Shown here: piece by piece, positions 37,087 to 45,896 of the stretch
Layout of the letters: the number at the start of each line of letters is the position of its first letter
How positions within the stretch are numbered: position 1 is the stretch's first letter
Assembly (NCBI RefSeq): GCF_024746815.1
Contig: NZ_CP080525.1
Coordinates: forward strand, 3,162,001 to 3,226,000
Origin: Mesorhizobium sp. AR07
Lineage (GTDB): Bacteria > Pseudomonadota > Alphaproteobacteria > Rhizobiales > Rhizobiaceae
Reading direction: 5' to 3'
Length of the DNA: 64,000 nt
Translations under genes and position numbers: made by a program
Notes under the pieces: model-generated
Seen by the model: the letters and a program-made list of their open reading frames with translations, nothing else
The model's database searches: none
Told to the model about the DNA's origin: nothing

Positions 37087-38913
37087 GCCGCAGCCCACCA
37101 TATTGCGTGGCAAATAGCAGGCCGCGGGCTCGGTCTTGGTCTCGAACAGCGACTGCTTCGGCCGGAAATAGAAGAAGGTCACCGGCTTGCTCTCTCGCAC
37201 GCTGCCATCGGCAAAATGCGCGGCGATGCTGAAACTGTGGATCGATGACATCGACGACCACATCTTCAGCCGCGCCGTGTAGGCGCTAAGGTTCTTGTTG
37301 CCGCGCACCGGCATGGCGATGGTGTAGTCATGCTTGCCGATCGGGAACTCGATGTTCTGGTAGCGCATCGCTTCCGGCGTGCCGCCGCCGCCATCGCCGC
37401 ATTCGGCCATGGATTCCGGGGTCTCGAAAACCGCCATGGTGATCGAGGTGCGGAATGGCTCGCTCTGCTGGTAGACATGACCTGCGTCATCCGCCCAGGA
37501 ATAGTCGAACTTGCCGATCGCATGCAGCGTCATCGCCTGTTGCATAATGCCGAGATAGTCGGCGACCTCGCCGAACTTGATCTTGTTGGTCAGCTGGCTG
37601 CGGCAGACATTGAGACTATCCACGGAGGGACAGGGAAACCGCCCCGTCTCCAGGCTCGCCGTGTCGACGCCGGCTTCGGTGAGCACGCTCTTGATCGACA
37701 CGTCGACGCCCTCGCCGAAACTGCCAATGTCCTTGCTGTACATGCGGCTGGGCTCGCCGGTCGGATTGCCGTCATCGTCCACGGTTGTGAACTGGATCGA
37801 CATCTTCATGTCCTTGGCATCGCCCCAGCCATTGTTGATGATCGAGAAATCCGGCCGGAAGCCGACACAGCCGAAATGCTCCGATATCGACAGCATCGGC
37901 TTGCGGTAGGCATCGCTCGACGCGACCTTCATCTCCAGGCTGTCGAGCTTGACCCTCGACTGGTCGGTGGTCTTGAGATCGACCTCGGCGAAGGCCGGGG
38001 TGTCCTCCCAGTCCTTGCTGCCATAGACATTGTTGGTGGTGATCTGCCCGGTGCCGTTCCAGGCATTATTGTCCTCATCCGCCTGCGGATAGATCGCAAT
38101 ATCCGCGTCGCGCACCAGATGCTGGTACTGCATGTCGGATTGCTGGGTCATGCGCTGGTCGACGACGACGCCGATCTCGACTTTGTCGGCATCGCCGCCG
38201 CCGGTCTGTGCCTTGAGCAGCCCGCCGACCCTGGCATCGGCCAGCACATCGGGGCGCGCGCCGCCGACCTCCTTGCCCATGACCCATTGCGAGTCGTAGT
38301 CGGTGCCCCCGGCCAGCCGGGTACGGCCCTTGCCGTTCTTCAACCCATCGACAAATGAGCCGGCAAAAATCTCCCCGGTCTTCGACAGCAATCGGCCTTC
38401 GCCATTCGGCACGCCGGCGACGAACTGCCCCTCATAGCGATTGCCGTCGGCATCGACATGGATGCCCTTTCCGTCGAATTCCCCGGCGAGCCAATGCCCG
38501 TCGAAAACCTCACCCGAGCGCAGCTCAAGCCGGCCTTGCCCGTCAGGCCGGCCATTCCTGACGTCACCGAAATAACTGGAATAGATGGTTTTCGGATCGT
38601 AGCTCGCCGAACCGCGCACCCGCCAGACCAGTCTGCCCTTGCCGTTGATGGTGCCGTCTTCGCCAATCGTCCGGTCGGGCGATTGGCCTGCCGCCGGTTC
38701 CCAGACGAAGTCGAGATTCCTTTCTGGATGAAAGTCCCACACACGGACCGTCCTGCGCAGCACCGAGCGCGTCTCCGCCCGGTAGAGGATCTGCACCCGC
38801 TCCGCCCAGGCGCCGGTGGGCGCGGCAGTCGGATCGGCGAAGGCCGGCGAAAACATCAAAGCGGCCAGCATCGATGCGGCCGCCATCCCTAGCACTGCCC
38901 TTGCCCGCGCCAT
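37084..38913 (-). CDS. Exported MORN-repeat protein, unknown function
   Basis: A 609-aa protein with a Sec signal (MARARAVLGMAAASMLAALM, cleavage near AFA). After an N-terminal domain, MORN repeats occupy about residues 95-190: GDVRNGRPDGQGRLELRSG, FDGHWLAGEFDGKGIHVDAD, YEGQFVAGVPNGEGRLLSK and FAGSFVDGLKNGKGR. The remaining about 400 residues are not recognised; they contain three or four Cys pairs and many beta-type segments. MORN repeats bind lipids or proteins. The start was moved to the ATG at 38913 to match the signal peptide. The stop comes from the repeat element. Confidence 0.78.
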   Translation of the reverse strand: MARARAVLGMAAASMLAALMFSPAFADPTAAPTGAWAERVQILYRAETRSVLRRTVRVWDFHPERNLDFVWEPAAGQSPDRTIGEDGTINGKGRLVWRVRGSASYDPKTIYSSYFGDVRNGRPDGQGRLELRSGEVFDGHWLAGEFDGKGIHVDADGNRYEGQFVAGVPNGEGRLLSKTGEIFAGSFVDGLKNGKGRTRLAGGTDYDSQWVMGKEVGGARPDVLADARVGGLLKAQTGGGDADKVEIGVVVDQRMTQQSDMQYQHLVRDADIAIYPQADEDNNAWNGTGQITTNNVYGSKDWEDTPAFAEVDLKTTDQSRVKLDSLEMKVASSDAYRKPMLSISEHFGCVGFRPDFSIINNGWGDAKDMKMSIQFTTVDDDGNPTGEPSRMYSKDIGSFGEGVDVSIKSVLTEAGVDTASLETGRFPCPSVDSLNVCRSQLTNKIKFGEVADYLGIMQQAMTLHAIGKFDYSWADDAGHVYQQSEPFRTSITMAVFETPESMAECGDGGGGTPEAMRYQNIEFPIGKHDYTIAMPVRGNKNLSAYTARLKMWSSMSSIHSFSIAAHFADGSVRESKPVTFFYFRPKQSLFETKTEPAACYLPRNMVGCG

Positions 38914-39008
38914 CCCTGGAGCCCCTTTGGATGCCAACCCATGGCCCATTGAGCGTAATCGGCGAGCCGGCTTCGTGCAAGAGAAGCGACATGGGAGGCA
39001 TCGGCATG

Positions 39009-39036
39009 AAAAAAGACGGCGGGATTGCCCGCCGTC
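39009..39036 (-). terminator. Intrinsic terminator of the V8-like protease gene
   Basis: On the minus strand GACGGCGGG pairs with CCCGCCGTC (39015-39023 and 39028-39036) around a 4-base loop and is followed by six U residues (39014-39009). It starts 28 bases after the protease stop codon, so that gene is a separate transcription unit from the downstream MORN gene. Confidence 0.8.
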
Positions 39037-39063
39037 CTTTGTCATCACGGGATTGCGCAGCGA

Positions 39064-40158
39064 CTATTTGTACAGGCTGTTGATCCACTGGATGTTGGCG
39101 GCGTTCAGGCGCACGGCGGTGTTCGCGGTGGGGCTTTCCGCCACGTTGACGCCGGTGATGATGCGCTGCTTGGAGTTGTTGTCGTAGGCGTAGACCGCGC
39201 TGCCGCTCGACCCAGGGAACGTAGCGCAGTCATACTGGAAATATTCCGGGGCGATGTTTTCGGCATGCACTTCGCAGCTCGCCTTCCACATCGTGCCCAT
39301 CGGCTTGTCGCCGGGATAGCCGACGAGGTTGGCGGTGAAATCGCCGAGATCGTCATAATTGGCGTAGCCCAGCCAGCCGAGGTTGGTGCCGACATCCTGC
39401 TTCAGCGTGATGATGCCGAGATCCCACGGGATGACCGAACCATAATAGCCCTGATAGTTGTCGATGAAGCCTTGCAGCACATAGGCGCTTTCATAGGTGA
39501 AGGCACCGAACGGCGCGTCATCGGCGGTGCTGCCGTTGAGGCCAGGCACGAACAGATACTCGGAGAGCCAGTCCTTGTCCTCATGGCTGTAGAGGCAGTG
39601 CGCGGCGGTGAGCACCGTGCGCGGGCCGATCAGCGTTGCCGAGCAACTGCCATAGCCGCCCGTCTTCGTCGATTTGGCCTCGAGATAGCCGATTGCCGAG
39701 AACGGATAGGTCTTGGTGTTCTTGATCTGCTCACGATCGTCGGTGCCGAAAATCTGGCGGCCGGCTTCGCCTTCGCCAAGCCCGGGATCCTCGGTCTTCC
39801 GCGGCGCCGCGTCTTTTCCATTGGCCGGCGCATTGAGTTCCTTGATGATAAGGTCCCGCAGCGCTTCGCTTGGCTCGATCTTGATCTCCTTGCCATCGGC
39901 GGAACGTCCGACGATGCCATAGGATTTGACAGCCGTTGCCTCGTCGGCAAGCGGCGCGGCGCGGCTGTCTTCGTCGGTCAGCTTCGGCGGCGCGATTGGT
40001 TTTGCCCGCCCGGGCTTGTAGTCGCCTGAAGTCACGTCCCGCATGCTCTCGCCATTGCCGGCACTGGCGGAACCAGGATCGGCGGCGAAAACAGGGACCG
40101 TCCACATTGCAGTGGAAAGCAATGCAGACGAAATGATAGCGTTTGTCAGTTTTGTCAT
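39064..40158 (-). CDS. Exported V8-like (S1B) serine protease
   Basis: A 364-aa protein with a Sec signal (MTKLTNAIISSALLSTAMW, cleavage near VFA). A propeptide-like region of about 110 residues comes before the protease domain, which begins near SAIGYLEAKSTKTGGYGSCS. The triad is His in VLTAAHCLYS, Asp in PWDLGIITLK and Ser in FPGSSGSAVYA, as in glutamyl endopeptidase/V8-type enzymes. The ATG at 40158 has GGGAGAG upstream. It is divergent from the trypsin-like gene across about 350 bases and ends in its own terminator. Confidence 0.88.
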   Translation of the reverse strand: MTKLTNAIISSALLSTAMWTVPVFAADPGSASAGNGESMRDVTSGDYKPGRAKPIAPPKLTDEDSRAAPLADEATAVKSYGIVGRSADGKEIKIEPSEALRDLIIKELNAPANGKDAAPRKTEDPGLGEGEAGRQIFGTDDREQIKNTKTYPFSAIGYLEAKSTKTGGYGSCSATLIGPRTVLTAAHCLYSHEDKDWLSEYLFVPGLNGSTADDAPFGAFTYESAYVLQGFIDNYQGYYGSVIPWDLGIITLKQDVGTNLGWLGYANYDDLGDFTANLVGYPGDKPMGTMWKASCEVHAENIAPEYFQYDCATFPGSSGSAVYAYDNNSKQRIITGVNVAESPTANTAVRLNAANIQWINSLYK

Positions 40159-40509
40159 GGTGAGACTCTCCCAAAAGTCAGCAAGGACTGGATCAAAATA
40201 CAGAAATATTGTCGAGATCGTGGTGACGCCGAAAAATGGTTTTGGTTTCCGGCACCCGAACCTGACCTTCGCTCCATACGATCTGTCGAAGGCCCCCGCC
40301 AAAGACACCCGCGCCGATATACTGCCTAAATTTATACAACATTGGAATGACAAATCGCTTCCACGTAGCCCGTGGGGGGCTATAGGGTTTTGAACGGGTT
40401 CCGCACGGGGAACACGATCCGCGAAGCAACGCCTGACTTGCTGGCGACTGTTTCGTCGATCATGCGCCGGGGCTGGCTCGTTCGGGAACGTGTCTCAGGA
40501 GGATTTCAG
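40159..40509. other. 351-base divergent region between the two serine protease genes
   Basis: No gene is apparent. It is slightly AT-richer around 40190-40240 and 40315-40350 and must hold both promoters. Apart from the strong ribosome binding site at its right end (AGGAGG, 40497-40502) I see no clear operator. Confidence 0.5.
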
Positions 40510-41604
40510 GTGCACATCATCCATTGGCTCAGGCCGATCGCCACCGCGTCGATGCTTGCCATCGCCTCGGCTGTCATGGCCGTCAACACCAGCCTAGCCG
40601 ATGAAATCGCCAGGCCAGAAGCGGCGGTCTCGCCGATGAAACGCGTTGCCGATGCCAGGGCGAAGGCGGCGGCGGAAAATCCCGACGGCGCCGACCGCGT
40701 CTATGGCGGCAACCAGGCCGAAAAGGGCGCTTATCCTTTCCAGGTCGCGCTGCTCACCACCAACAGGCTGGACGAGAACCCGGCTTCGCAGGCCAATGCA
40801 CAGTTTTGCGGCGGCAGCCTGATCGCGCCGCAATGGGTTTTAACGGCGGCGCACTGCCTCAACGACAAGGGCCGGCCGATCTCGCCGGATGCGGTCACCG
40901 TGCTGACCGGCGCCACCGATCTCAGCGAAGGCAAGCGCCACAAGGTGGTGGAGGTCATCGTCAACGAGGGCTACAGCGAGCAGACGCTCGACAACGACCT
41001 CGGCCTGCTCCGGCTCGCCGAGCCGGCCGACGCACCGACCATCAAGCTTGCCCATGGCACCACCCCCGATAGCGGCAAGACCACCGTTACCGGCTGGGGC
41101 AAGATGCAGGATGGCACCTTCCCGACCACGCTGATGGTTGCCGACCTCGACCTGCAGCCGAACCAGGCCTGCAACAGCGGCATCAAGGCCATCTACGCGC
41201 ATGATTTGAAGGCAGCGTTGGGCGATCTGTCCCACCGCATGCGCTATTCGGAAAAGGGCATCGATGCGGCCGCCAATGCGATTGCCGCCGACATGACCGA
41301 CCCGCTGACCAAAAACATGATCTGCGCCGGCACCACCAGCGGCGTGCGCGATGCCTGCAATGGCGACAGTGGCGGCCCGCTGTTCATGACCGGCGGCGAC
41401 GGCCCGGTTCAGGTCGGCGTCGTCAGCTGGGGCGAAGGCCCGGCCGACGGCAGTGCCGCCTGCGGCCACAAGGACGCCTATGGCATCTACACGCGGCTGG
41501 CCAACTACACCGGCTGGATCGAGACGAAGATGAAGACCCAGGCGCCCGCACCGGAAAAACCCAAGGCTGGACTGGGTACCGCACAGAAGCCGAAGACGCC
41601 CTGA
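40510..41604 (+). CDS. Exported trypsin-like (S1A) serine protease zymogen
   Basis: A 364-aa chymotrypsin-fold protease. AGGAGG at 40497-40502 precedes a GTG at 40510, which gives a good Sec signal (cleavage near NTSLA). The protease domain begins ADR-VYGGNQAEKGAYPFQ, where Arg-Val-Tyr-Gly-Gly matches the Arg-Ile-Val-Gly-Gly activation site of trypsinogen. The triad is His in WVLTAAHCLN, Asp in LDNDLGLLRL and Ser in CNGDSGGPLF. The Asp six residues before the Ser (DACNGDS) is Asp189 and fixes Arg/Lys specificity, supported by SWGEG and YGIYTRL. The last 25 residues are Pro/Lys-rich. Confidence 0.9.
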   Translation: MHIIHWLRPIATASMLAIASAVMAVNTSLADEIARPEAAVSPMKRVADARAKAAAENPDGADRVYGGNQAEKGAYPFQVALLTTNRLDENPASQANAQFCGGSLIAPQWVLTAAHCLNDKGRPISPDAVTVLTGATDLSEGKRHKVVEVIVNEGYSEQTLDNDLGLLRLAEPADAPTIKLAHGTTPDSGKTTVTGWGKMQDGTFPTTLMVADLDLQPNQACNSGIKAIYAHDLKAALGDLSHRMRYSEKGIDAAANAIAADMTDPLTKNMICAGTTSGVRDACNGDSGGPLFMTGGDGPVQVGVVSWGEGPADGSAACGHKDAYGIYTRLANYTGWIETKMKTQAPAPEKPKAGLGTAQKPKTP

Positions 41605-41627
41605 ACCGCGGCCATTTTGCTTTCGCA

Positions 41628-41662
41628 ACAAAAGCGGCGGGAGAGCTTCCCGCCGCTTTTGT
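41628..41662. terminator. Bidirectional intrinsic terminator
   Basis: A perfect 15-bp stem (41628-41642 with 41648-41662) with a 5-base loop has A-rich and U-rich outer ends (ACAAAAGC and GCTTTTGT), so it works on both strands. It lies between the trypsin-like gene (stop 41604) and the convergent aldo-keto reductase gene (stop 41686). Confidence 0.8.
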
Positions 41663-41685
41663 TTGCCGGCTTGTCGAGCGTGGCT

Positions 41686-42732
41686 TTACTTCCTCGGCGG
41701 ACCCTTGCGTTCGGCAGAAGCCGCCCACAGATTGATGTCGGACTCGCGCGCGTAAGTGTCGATCTCGGCGAGTTCGGCGTCACTGAATTCAAGCACCTTG
41801 AGCGCGCCAACGCAGTCCTCGACCTGCTCCGGCCGGCTGGCGCCGATCAGCGCCGATGTCACCTTGCCCCTGCGCAGCACCCAAGCCAGCGCCATCTGCG
41901 CCAGCGTCTGGCCCCGGCGTCCGGCGATCGCGTTCAACGCCTGGATATTGGCGATGGTCTTGTCGTTGATGAACGCCGTCCTCAGCGACTTGCCCTGGGA
42001 AGCGCGGCTGCCTTCGGGAATGCCGCCGAGATATTTGTCGGTCAACATGCCTTGCGCCAATGGCGAGAACACGATGGAGCCGACGCCGAGCCCTTCAAGC
42101 GTATCGAGCAGGCCGTCTTCTTCCACCCAGCGGTTGAACATCGAATAGCTCGGCTGGTGGATGATGCAAGGTGTGCCGAGCTGCTTCAATATATCGGCGG
42201 CCTCGCGTGTGCGCTGCGAATTGTAGGACGAGATGCCGGCATAGAGCGCCTTGCCCGAGCGCACGGCGTGGTCGAGCGCACCCATGGTTTCCTCCAGCGG
42301 CGTATCGGGATCGAAGCGGTGCGAATAGAAGATGTCGACATAGTCGAGGCCCATCCGCTTCAGACTCTGGTCGAGGCTGGCCAGCATGTATTTGCGCCCG
42401 CCCCATTCGCCGTAGGGTCCGGCCCACATTTCGTAGCCGGCCTTGGTCGAGATGATCAGTTCGTCGCGATAGCCGGCGAAATCGGTGCGCAGTATCTCGC
42501 CGAAAGCGGTCTCCGCCGAGCCGGGCGGCGGACCGTAATTGTTGGCGAGGTCGAAATGCGTGATGCCGAGGTCGAAGGCCTTGCGCGCGATCGCCTGCTT
42601 GGTCTTGTGCGGCGTGTCATCGCCGAAATTGTGCCACAACCCCAGCGAGATCGCCGGCAGCTTCAGGCCGGAGCGACCGCAGCGGTTGTAGATCATGGTC
42701 TCGTAACGGTTTTCGGCGGGGATGTAGGGCAT
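41686..42732 (-). CDS. yghZ: Aldo-keto reductase, L-glyceraldehyde 3-phosphate reductase type
   Basis: A 348-aa NADPH-dependent aldehyde/ketone reductase of the YghZ/MgrA group. Motifs include LKLPAISLGLWHNFG near the N terminus, HFDLANNYGPPPGSAE, IISTKAGYEMW (catalytic Lys) and IFYSHRFDPDTPLEET (catalytic His). The last gene of the sugar ABC operon, it is separated from the Gfo/Idh/MocA gene by a hairpin. Its role may be removal or recycling of an aldehyde intermediate in the pathway. Confidence 0.88.
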   Translation of the reverse strand: MPYIPAENRYETMIYNRCGRSGLKLPAISLGLWHNFGDDTPHKTKQAIARKAFDLGITHFDLANNYGPPPGSAETAFGEILRTDFAGYRDELIISTKAGYEMWAGPYGEWGGRKYMLASLDQSLKRMGLDYVDIFYSHRFDPDTPLEETMGALDHAVRSGKALYAGISSYNSQRTREAADILKQLGTPCIIHQPSYSMFNRWVEEDGLLDTLEGLGVGSIVFSPLAQGMLTDKYLGGIPEGSRASQGKSLRTAFINDKTIANIQALNAIAGRRGQTLAQMALAWVLRRGKVTSALIGASRPEQVEDCVGALKVLEFSDAELAEIDTYARESDINLWAASAERKGPPRK

Positions 42733-42810
42733 CGGAAAATCCTCAAATCGAAGTGAGCCGGTCGGCTGCCATCACGACAACACGGCGAGTCGGCCCTGCC
42801 CCTCACCCTT

Positions 42811-42840
42811 ACCCTCTCCCTGTCGAAACGGGGAGAGGGT
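42811..42840. repeat. Hairpin within an extragenic palindrome
   Basis: ACCCTCTCCC (42811-42820) pairs with GGGAGAGGGT (42831-42840) around a 10-base loop. The adjoining CCCCTCACCCTTACCC resembles a dispersed rhizobial intergenic repeat. It sits between two genes of the same operon and may reduce read-through to the aldo-keto reductase. Confidence 0.55.
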
Positions 42841-42853
42841 CGAGGCGCGGCGC

Positions 42854-43996
42854 CTACTTCTTCTTCGCCAGCAGTTCCTTGGCTTCCTCGACGCCAAGTG
42901 CGGCCGGCCGTTCGCAACTGGTCTGCATGGCGACGAACTTGCCGGTTTCACCGGAGCGCAGCAGGCCGGTCATGACGTCGACGGCGTGCAGCGCCAGTTC
43001 CATCGAGCAGCGGTGCGGCCGGCCTTCCGCGATCGCCACCGCCATGTCAGCGAGGCCGGCGGTGCGGTAGTTGGCCATCATGCCTTGTCCATGCATTTCA
43101 TTGGGAACGCCGAACGGGTGCTTCCATTTCGGCAGCTTCTTGACCGGCTTGCCCTCTTCGGTGAAGCGCACGTCGCCCCCGAAGAAATTCGGATCCGGCA
43201 CGAACACCGTGCCCGCCTCGCCATAGAGTTCCATCGGCGCGTGACCATGGGCCCAGACGTCCCAGCTGGTGTTGAGCGTCACCACGGCCCCGTTCTCGAA
43301 CTCCAGCAGGCCGTGGATGGTCGTCGGTGTGTTGACCGGAATCTTTTCGCCCGCGCGCGGCTTTGAACTGATGGTGCGTTCCTTGGCAGGCGTCGACGCG
43401 AAAGCCGCGACCTGTTTCACCGGCCCGATCAGCTGGATCAGATTGGTGATGTAGTAGGGTCCGATGTCGAGCACCGGACCGGCGCCCGGCTGGAAGAAGA
43501 AGTCGGGATTGGGGTGCCAGTGTTCCATGCCGTGGCTCATCACATGGCAGGTGCCGCTGGTGATCTTGCCGAGCTTGCCTGTGTCAATGAGATCGCGGAC
43601 CAGCTGATGCGCGCCGCCGAGGAAGGTGTCGGGCGCCGAGCCGATGCGCAGCCCCTTTTTTTCCGCCCGCGCTTTCAGGTCGAGTCCTTCCTTCACCGAC
43701 AGCACGAAAGGCTTTTCCGAATAGACGTGCTTGCCGGCATCGAGGATCTGCTTCGACACCTCGTAATGCACCGCCGGTATGGTCAGGTTGACGATGATAT
43801 CGATGTCGTCGGCCTTGAGCAGCCCGTCGACCGTTTCAGCGCGCAGCTTGAACTCCTTCGCCCGTGCCTTCGCCGCATCCATGTTGATGTCGGCGCAGGC
43901 GCGCATCTCGATGCCGCGAAACAGCGGCGCCAGCGAGAAATACGCCTTCGAGATGTTGCCGCAGCCGATGACGCCGATGCCAAGTTTCTTTGCCAT
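42854..43996 (-). CDS. Gfo/Idh/MocA family oxidoreductase
   Basis: A 380-aa NAD(P)-dependent sugar or polyol dehydrogenase. The Rossmann fold begins LGIGVIGCGNISKAYF, and the conserved Lys of the EKP motif is in HVYSEKPFVLSVKEGL near residue 94. The C-terminal alpha/beta domain has DIGPYYITNLIQLIGP. It sits between the isomerase and aldo-keto reductase genes in the sugar operon and should oxidise the imported sugar or a derivative. Confidence 0.88.
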   Translation of the reverse strand: MAKKLGIGVIGCGNISKAYFSLAPLFRGIEMRACADINMDAAKARAKEFKLRAETVDGLLKADDIDIIVNLTIPAVHYEVSKQILDAGKHVYSEKPFVLSVKEGLDLKARAEKKGLRIGSAPDTFLGGAHQLVRDLIDTGKLGKITSGTCHVMSHGMEHWHPNPDFFFQPGAGPVLDIGPYYITNLIQLIGPVKQVAAFASTPAKERTISSKPRAGEKIPVNTPTTIHGLLEFENGAVVTLNTSWDVWAHGHAPMELYGEAGTVFVPDPNFFGGDVRFTEEGKPVKKLPKWKHPFGVPNEMHGQGMMANYRTAGLADMAVAIAEGRPHRCSMELALHAVDVMTGLLRSGETGKFVAMQTSCERPAALGVEEAKELLAKKK

Positions 43997-44007
43997 GCTG
44001 ATTGCTC

Positions 44008-44754
44008 CTAGTAGGTCTTGACGGCTGCGATCGAGCGGCGGGCGAAGCGCTCTATGTCGTTCGGGTTATCCTGTTCCATGACGAAGTATTGGGCCGCGCT
44101 CTTGGCCCTCAACACCTTGATCAGCCCGGCCCAGTCGATCGTGCCATGGCCGACATCCGACCAGCCGTCCTCGTCCAGTCCCTCGCCCGGCTTGGCCATG
44201 TCCTTGACATGGACGGCGCTGATGCGCTTGCCGTGCTTCTCGATCCACGTCAGCGGATCGTCGCCGCCGCGCACCACCCAGGCGACGTCCATTTCCCAGC
44301 CGATGTCAGGCGCGGAGGACAGGATGTGGTCCTGCGGCACGGAGCCGTCGGCGAGCTTCTTGAATTCAAAATCATGGTTGTGCCAGGCAAAGCCGTAGCC
44401 GGCCTTTTTCGCGGCATCGCCGACTTTTGCCAGGCGTTCGCCAAAGCCACGCCAGCCGGCGGTGCCGGATGGCCTTTGCTCCGCCACCAGATAGGGGCAG
44501 ATCAACAGCTTGATGCCAAGCGCATCGGCAGTCTTGCGCACGCCGTCGAAATCATTTTCGAGCGCGTCGATCGAGAAATGCCCAGTCGGCATGGCGAGCC
44601 CATTCTTGTCGAGTTCGGCGCGGAAAGCCTTGGGATCATCATAGACGCCGCCGAAGCCTTCGACCTGGGTGTAGCCGAGCTTGCCGAGCGAGGCGAGCAC
44701 GCCTTCCCAGGGCTGGAAATTGCGGGCGCTGTAAAGTTGGAATGACCAGTTCAT
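44008..44754 (-). CDS. Sugar phosphate isomerase/epimerase family (AP endonuclease 2-like TIM barrel)
   Basis: A 248-aa TIM-barrel protein of the xylose isomerase-like family. Metal ligands can be read in YGFAWHNHDFEF (His and Glu), MDVAWVVRGGD (Asp), AVHVKDMAKPGEG (His) and the final VMEQDNPND (Glu). Such enzymes catalyse sugar isomerisation or epimerisation and are typical partners of Gfo/Idh/MocA dehydrogenases, 11 bases downstream here. It begins 42 bases after the ABC ATPase gene stop. Confidence 0.85.
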   Translation of the reverse strand: MNWSFQLYSARNFQPWEGVLASLGKLGYTQVEGFGGVYDDPKAFRAELDKNGLAMPTGHFSIDALENDFDGVRKTADALGIKLLICPYLVAEQRPSGTAGWRGFGERLAKVGDAAKKAGYGFAWHNHDFEFKKLADGSVPQDHILSSAPDIGWEMDVAWVVRGGDDPLTWIEKHGKRISAVHVKDMAKPGEGLDEDGWSDVGHGTIDWAGLIKVLRAKSAAQYFVMEQDNPNDIERFARRSIAAVKTY

Positions 44755-44795
44755 CGTCTCTGTCCGTTCTGCTTTGGGATGGATGATTTCGAGGG

Positions 44796-45896
44796 TTACT
44801 TGCGGCTGCCAGTTGCGGTGTCGAACAGCGAGGCGCGGGCAGGATCAAAGCCGATCCGGATCGGCTCGCCATTGCGCAGCGTCTTTTCCGCCTCGACGCG
44901 GAAGGAAAAATTGTGGCCGCCGAGCTTCGTCCACACCAGCGTGTCGGAGCCCATCGGCTCGACGATCTCGACGGCGGCATCGGTGGCAAAGGGCATGGCA
45001 TTTGCCGCCTCGCCAAAGGCGACGTGCTCGGGCCGGATACCGAAAACGCAAGGCCCGCTGCTGTTGCCGGCTGCCTCGAATGCATAGCGGTCGAGCGGAA
45101 TGGACACATTTCCCGCCTTGAAAGCAGCGCCGGCCGCCAGTTGCCCGTCAAGGAAGTTCATCGCGGGCGAGCCGAGGAAGCCGGCGACGAAGCGGTTGAC
45201 CGGGCGATTGTAGATGGTCTGCGGCGCATCGAGCTGCTGGATGACGCCGCCTTTCATCACCGCGATACGATCGGCCAGCGTCATCGCTTCGATCTGGTCG
45301 TGCGTGACGTAGATCATCGTGTTCTGCAGCCTGCGATGCAGCAGCTTGATCTCGACGCGCAGCTCGGCACGCAGCTTGGCATCGAGATTGGAGAGCGGCT
45401 CGTCGAACAGGAACACGTCGACATCGCGCACCAGCGCCCGTCCGATCGCCACGCGCTGGCGCTGGCCGCCCGAGAGCGCCGCCGGTTTGCGCTGCAGCAG
45501 CGGCTCGATCTGCAGGATCTCGGCGGCCCGCGCGATCCGCTTGGCGATCTCGTCCTTGGCTATGCCGGCGACCCGCAGCCCGAAGGACAGGTTCTTCTCC
45601 ACCGTCATCTGCGGATAGAGCGCATAGGACTGGAACACCATGCCGATGCCGCGGTCCTTGGGCTCTTCCCAGGTGACGTTCTTGCCCTTGATGAAGATGC
45701 GGCCTTCCGAGATGTCGAGCAGGCCGGCTACACAGTTGAGCAACGTCGACTTGCCGCAGCCGGAGGGTCCGAGCAGCACGATGAACTCGCCTTCGGCGAC
45801 ATCGAGATTGAGCGTCTGCAACACCGATACCGCACCGAAGTTCAGCGACAGGTCCTGGATCGATACGCTGGGGTTTGCGATTTCTGTCATCATCAC
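44796..45896 (-). CDS. Sugar ABC transporter ATP-binding protein (MsmK/UgpC type)
   Basis: A 366-aa CUT1 ATPase. Walker A is LLGPSGCGKSTLLN, the signature is LSGGQRQRVAIGRAL, Walker B is VFLFDEPLSNLDAKLR, and the His switch is YVTHDQIEAMTL. Residues about 240-366 form the OB-fold regulatory domain. The ATG overlaps the stop of permease 2 (ATGA), showing translational coupling within the transporter operon. Confidence 0.93.
   Translation of the reverse strand: MMMTEIANPSVSIQDLSLNFGAVSVLQTLNLDVAEGEFIVLLGPSGCGKSTLLNCVAGLLDISEGRIFIKGKNVTWEEPKDRGIGMVFQSYALYPQMTVEKNLSFGLRVAGIAKDEIAKRIARAAEILQIEPLLQRKPAALSGGQRQRVAIGRALVRDVDVFLFDEPLSNLDAKLRAELRVEIKLLHRRLQNTMIYVTHDQIEAMTLADRIAVMKGGVIQQLDAPQTIYNRPVNRFVAGFLGSPAMNFLDGQLAAGAAFKAGNVSIPLDRYAFEAAGNSSGPCVFGIRPEHVAFGEAANAMPFATDAAVEIVEPMGSDTLVWTKLGGHNFSFRVEAEKTLRNGEPIRIGFDPARASLFDTATGSRK

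Noticed and set aside
28633..41604. Possibility that the caspase/trypsin block is a known cytoplasmic defence system such as trypsin- or caspase-linked Avs or type III CRISPR
   Set aside because: No NTPase, nucleotide cyclase, reverse transcriptase or Cas gene is present, and all products look exported.
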